NCBI GenBank assembly: GCA_049644345.1
Contig: JBARRS010000034.1
Coordinates: 1-22,387, forward strand
DNA from: JBARRS01 sp049644345
GTDB taxonomy: Bacteria > Actinomycetota > Thermoleophilia > Gaiellales > Gaiellaceae
Length of the DNA stretch: 22,387 nucleotides
Direction: 5' to 3'
Numbering within the stretch: the first letter of the stretch is position 1; each line of letters opens with the position of its first letter. Below, in pieces: positions 20,469 to 22,387 of this stretch. Below the pieces are notes generated by a model. It worked only from the letters and a program-made list of their open reading frames with translations. It did not search any database and was not told the DNA's origin. A program made the translations under genes and the position numbers.

Positions 20469-22387
20469 TGGACGCCGACTGCCCGTCGACGTCCGCCCAC
20501 TCGGGCTGGGCGGCGAGGAAGTCGGAAAGCGCGTCTGCGCCCATCGGCCGGGCAAAGAGGAAGCCCTGCCCGAGCTCGCAACCCAGGTCGTGCAGCGACT
20601 CCTCCTGCTCCGGAAGCTCGATGCCCTCGGCGACGACGTCGAGCTCGAGGCTCGCTCCGAGCGCGATGATCGCGGACGTGAGAGCCACGTTCTCACCGGC
20701 TCCCACGAACGAGCGGTCCATCTTCAGGATGTCTACGGGGAAACGGCTGAGATAGCTGAGAGACGAGTAGCCGGTTCCGAAATCGTCCATCGCCAGCCGG
20801 ACGTCGAGAGACTTGAGCTCGGAGAGCCGCTGAACCGCGAAATCGGTGTCGGCCATCATGACCGACTCGGTGATCTCGAGTACGAGTGATGACGGGGGCA
20901 GCCCGCTCTCCGAGAGCGCCCGACGCACGTCGGCGACGATCGAATCGGACTGGAGCTGCCTGACCGAGAGGTTGACGCTGACCGCGAGCGGCTCCGTGCG
21001 GGGGAACCGGCTCTGGATCCGAACTCCCTCGCGGCACGCGGTCTCGAGCACCCAGCGACCCATCGGGACGATCAGACCAGTCTCCTCCGCCAGCGGGATG
21101 AACTGGTTCGGCGCGATGGTCCCGCGCGTCGGGTGATGCCAGCGCAACAGCGCCTCAACGGCCAGGATCTCGTGGCCTTCCAGGCGGACCACGGGCTGGT
21201 AGTGGAGCTCGAGCTGTTCGGCCTCGACCGCGTGCTGCAGGTCCCCGCGAAGCTCGAGCCGCTCGACGACGCGCTCGTGCATCGTCGGCTCGAAGACGCG
21301 GTAGCTGCCCTTGCTGTCGCGCTTCGCCATGTACATGGCAACGTCAGCGTTCCTGAGCAGCTCCGCCGCGTCCGGCGTGGGCGCGTCTCGGTTGACGAGG
21401 CAGATCCCGACGCTTGCCCGCGGAAAGACCTGCTTGCCGTCGATCTCCATCGGGATCTCGAGCGCCTGAAGGATCCGTGCGGCGGCGTCGGCGGCCTCGG
21501 GCGAGTCGACGACACCTTCCAGCAGGACGGCGAACTCGTCGCCGCCGAAACGGGCGACCGTGTCGGTCGGGCGGACGGCGATCCGGAGCCTCTGCGCAAC
21601 TTCCTGCAGCACGAGGTCTCCCGCGGCGTGACCGAGGCTGTCGTTCACCGTCTTGAAGTCGTCTAGATCGATGAACACGACGGCGATGTCCGGGAAGCCG
21701 CGCTGGGACCGCATCAGCGCGTGCTCGACGCGGTCGGAGAACAGTGCCCGGTTTGCGAGGTTCGTGACCGGGTCGTGGAACGCCTGATGAGCGAGCTGGT
21801 CCTCGAACGCCTTGCGCTCGCTGACGTCGCGGCTGTTGAGGACGATCCCGCGAATGTGCTCGTCGTGGAGCAGGTCCGTGTGCTGCACCTCGAACTTCAG
21901 CGTCGTGCCGTCGCGGTGGTTGAGCGAGCACTCGATCGTGTGGGCCTCCGGACTACCTGATCCATTGCCTGCGAGCACCTGGGCAAGCCGAGCCCGGTCG
22001 CTCTCGCTGAGGATCCAGTCGAAACGCTTCCCCTCCACTTCGTTGGCGTGGTAACCAAGCACCCGCTCGATCGAGGGGCTCTGGTAGGTGACGATGCCGT
22101 CGGCGTCGAGCACCGTGATCAAGTCGCTCGAGTGGGCGACCAGAGAGCGGAAGCGCGCCTCGCTCTGGCGCCGGTGGAGGTCCTCTGCGAGCGAGGCGCC
22201 CTCGACCGCGAGCGAGACCTGCACGCCCAGTGCCTCCAGCGAGTCGCTGAGATCCGACGAGACGTTTGCGGGCGAGCAGACGATCAGCAAGCCGCGCACC
22301 TCCGACCGAATCGACAACGGCAGGACGAGGAAGGTCTCCCCGTCGAAGAGCCGGAGATCGCCGCGCACCGGAGCCGGCACCTCGTCG
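20458..22387 (-). CDS. GAF-PAS-GGDEF-EAL cyclic-di-GMP protein, N-terminus cut by window edge
   Basis: The frame is open to the right edge (codons before GTG 22378-22380 continue), so the N-terminus is outside. From that GTG, 640 residues: end of a GAF domain (1-65), PAS domain (72-190), GGDEF domain (200-365) and EAL domain (375-620). The diguanylate cyclase site is intact, FGGDEF at 278-283, and an inhibitory RxxD site (RPTD, 270-273) stands 5 residues before it. The phosphodiesterase site also looks intact: EAL (409-411, EALLRW), Asn470, Glu502, Asp532-Asp533 (DDFGTGYS), Lys553 and Glu585. It could make and break c-di-GMP, under control of ligand or redox signals sensed by GAF/PAS. The MFS gene follows, overlapping. 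Confidence 0.93.
   Translation of the reverse strand, partial: DEVPAPVRGDLRLFDGETFLVLPLSIRSEVRGLLIVCSPANVSSDLSDSLEALGVQVSLAVEGASLAEDLHRRQSEARFRSLVAHSSDLITVLDADGIVTYQSPSIERVLGYHANEVEGKRFDWILSESDRARLAQVLAGNGSGSPEAHTIECSLNHRDGTTLKFEVQHTDLLHDEHIRGIVLNSRDVSERKAFEDQLAHQAFHDPVTNLANRALFSDRVEHALMRSQRGFPDIAVVFIDLDDFKTVNDSLGHAAGDLVLQEVAQRLRIAVRPTDTVARFGGDEFAVLLEGVVDSPEAADAAARILQALEIPMEIDGKQVFPRASVGICLVNRDAPTPDAAELLRNADVAMYMAKRDSKGSYRVFEPTMHERVVERLELRGDLQHAVEAEQLELHYQPVVRLEGHEILAVEALLRWHHPTRGTIAPNQFIPLAEETGLIVPMGRWVLETACREGVRIQSRFPRTEPLAVSVNLSVRQLQSDSIVADVRRALSESGLPPSSLVLEITESVMMADTDFAVQRLSELKSLDVRLAMDDFGTGYSSLSYLSRFPVDILKMDRSFVGAGENVALTSAIIALGASLELDVVAEGIELPEQEESLHDLGCELGQGFLFARPMGADALSDFLAAQPEWADVDGQSASNAA

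Noticed and set aside
20469..20696. Longer N-terminus for the MFS transporter
   Set aside because: The added 76 residues are Ser/Arg-rich out-of-frame translation of the EAL domain; homologues start near the ATG at 20468.
1..22387. Insertion sequences, integrases, CRISPR arrays, toxin-antitoxin pairs
   Set aside because: No transposase or integrase motif, no regularly spaced repeats and no small paired genes were seen on either strand.

Overview
The window is high-GC bacterial DNA with tightly packed genes, many GTG or TTG starts and frequent 4-base GTGA/ATGA-type overlaps. A DUF6458 membrane protein, a SufBCD/SufS/SufU iron-sulfur system, a caa3-type oxidase and a TatA/TatC pair together suggest an Actinomycetota chromosome. 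From the protein style (an Ig-like surface protein, unusual UspA-like proteins) I infer the class Thermoleophilia (Gaiellales or Solirubrobacterales type), but no rRNA or marker gene here proves it. No mobile element, CRISPR array or tRNA was found; this looks like ordinary chromosomal backbone with a few unusual insertions.

Layout. 1-661: C-terminal part of an Ig-like/surface-type protein. 849-2425: two-gene plus-strand operon, an atypical SDR (NmrA/NDUFA9-like) and a peptidase E homologue that seems to start at an ATA codon. 2426-2825: a 400-base non-coding stretch packed with strong stems, ending on the minus strand in a terminator-like hairpin and carrying a sequence almost identical to (plus strand) or complementary to (minus strand) the 16S rRNA 3' tail; a candidate structured RNA. 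2826-9632: minus-strand suf cluster in the order sufC, sufB, (23-codon VOC-like mini-ORF), sufD, then sufS, sufU, Rieske protein. It is split between sufD and sufS by a plus-strand lipoprotein that fuses cytochrome c to a Cys/His-rich repeat domain. 9728-13721: plus-strand run of tatA, tatC, adenosine deaminase-family enzyme, membrane-anchored TPR protein, STAS anti-anti-sigma protein and a diheme cytochrome c lipoprotein. 13722-18768: minus-strand terminal oxidase operon ctaC-ctaD-usp-ctaE-usp. 18864-19097: DUF6458 protein. 19143-22387: minus-strand GAF-PAS-GGDEF-EAL protein (cut by the window edge) followed by an MFS exporter.

How the genes work together. The largest theme is aerobic respiration: CtaC/D/E form an A2-type (YSHP motif) caa3 oxidase, and two cytochrome c lipoproteins carry heme segments close to that on the CtaC tail, so they may be electron donors. 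The Suf genes build Fe-S clusters for respiratory and metabolic enzymes, with the small Rieske protein as a possible partner. TatA/TatC export folded proteins. The UspA-like proteins woven into the oxidase operon have no clear role but seem bound to it by translational coupling.

Best leads for novelty: the Cys/His repeat domain fused to cytochrome c (4850-6202), the structured RNA region with the 16S-tail match (2434-2745), the VOC-like remnant coupled between sufB and sufD (7367-7438), the UspA-like family lacking the usual nucleotide motif, and the ATA start of the peptidase.
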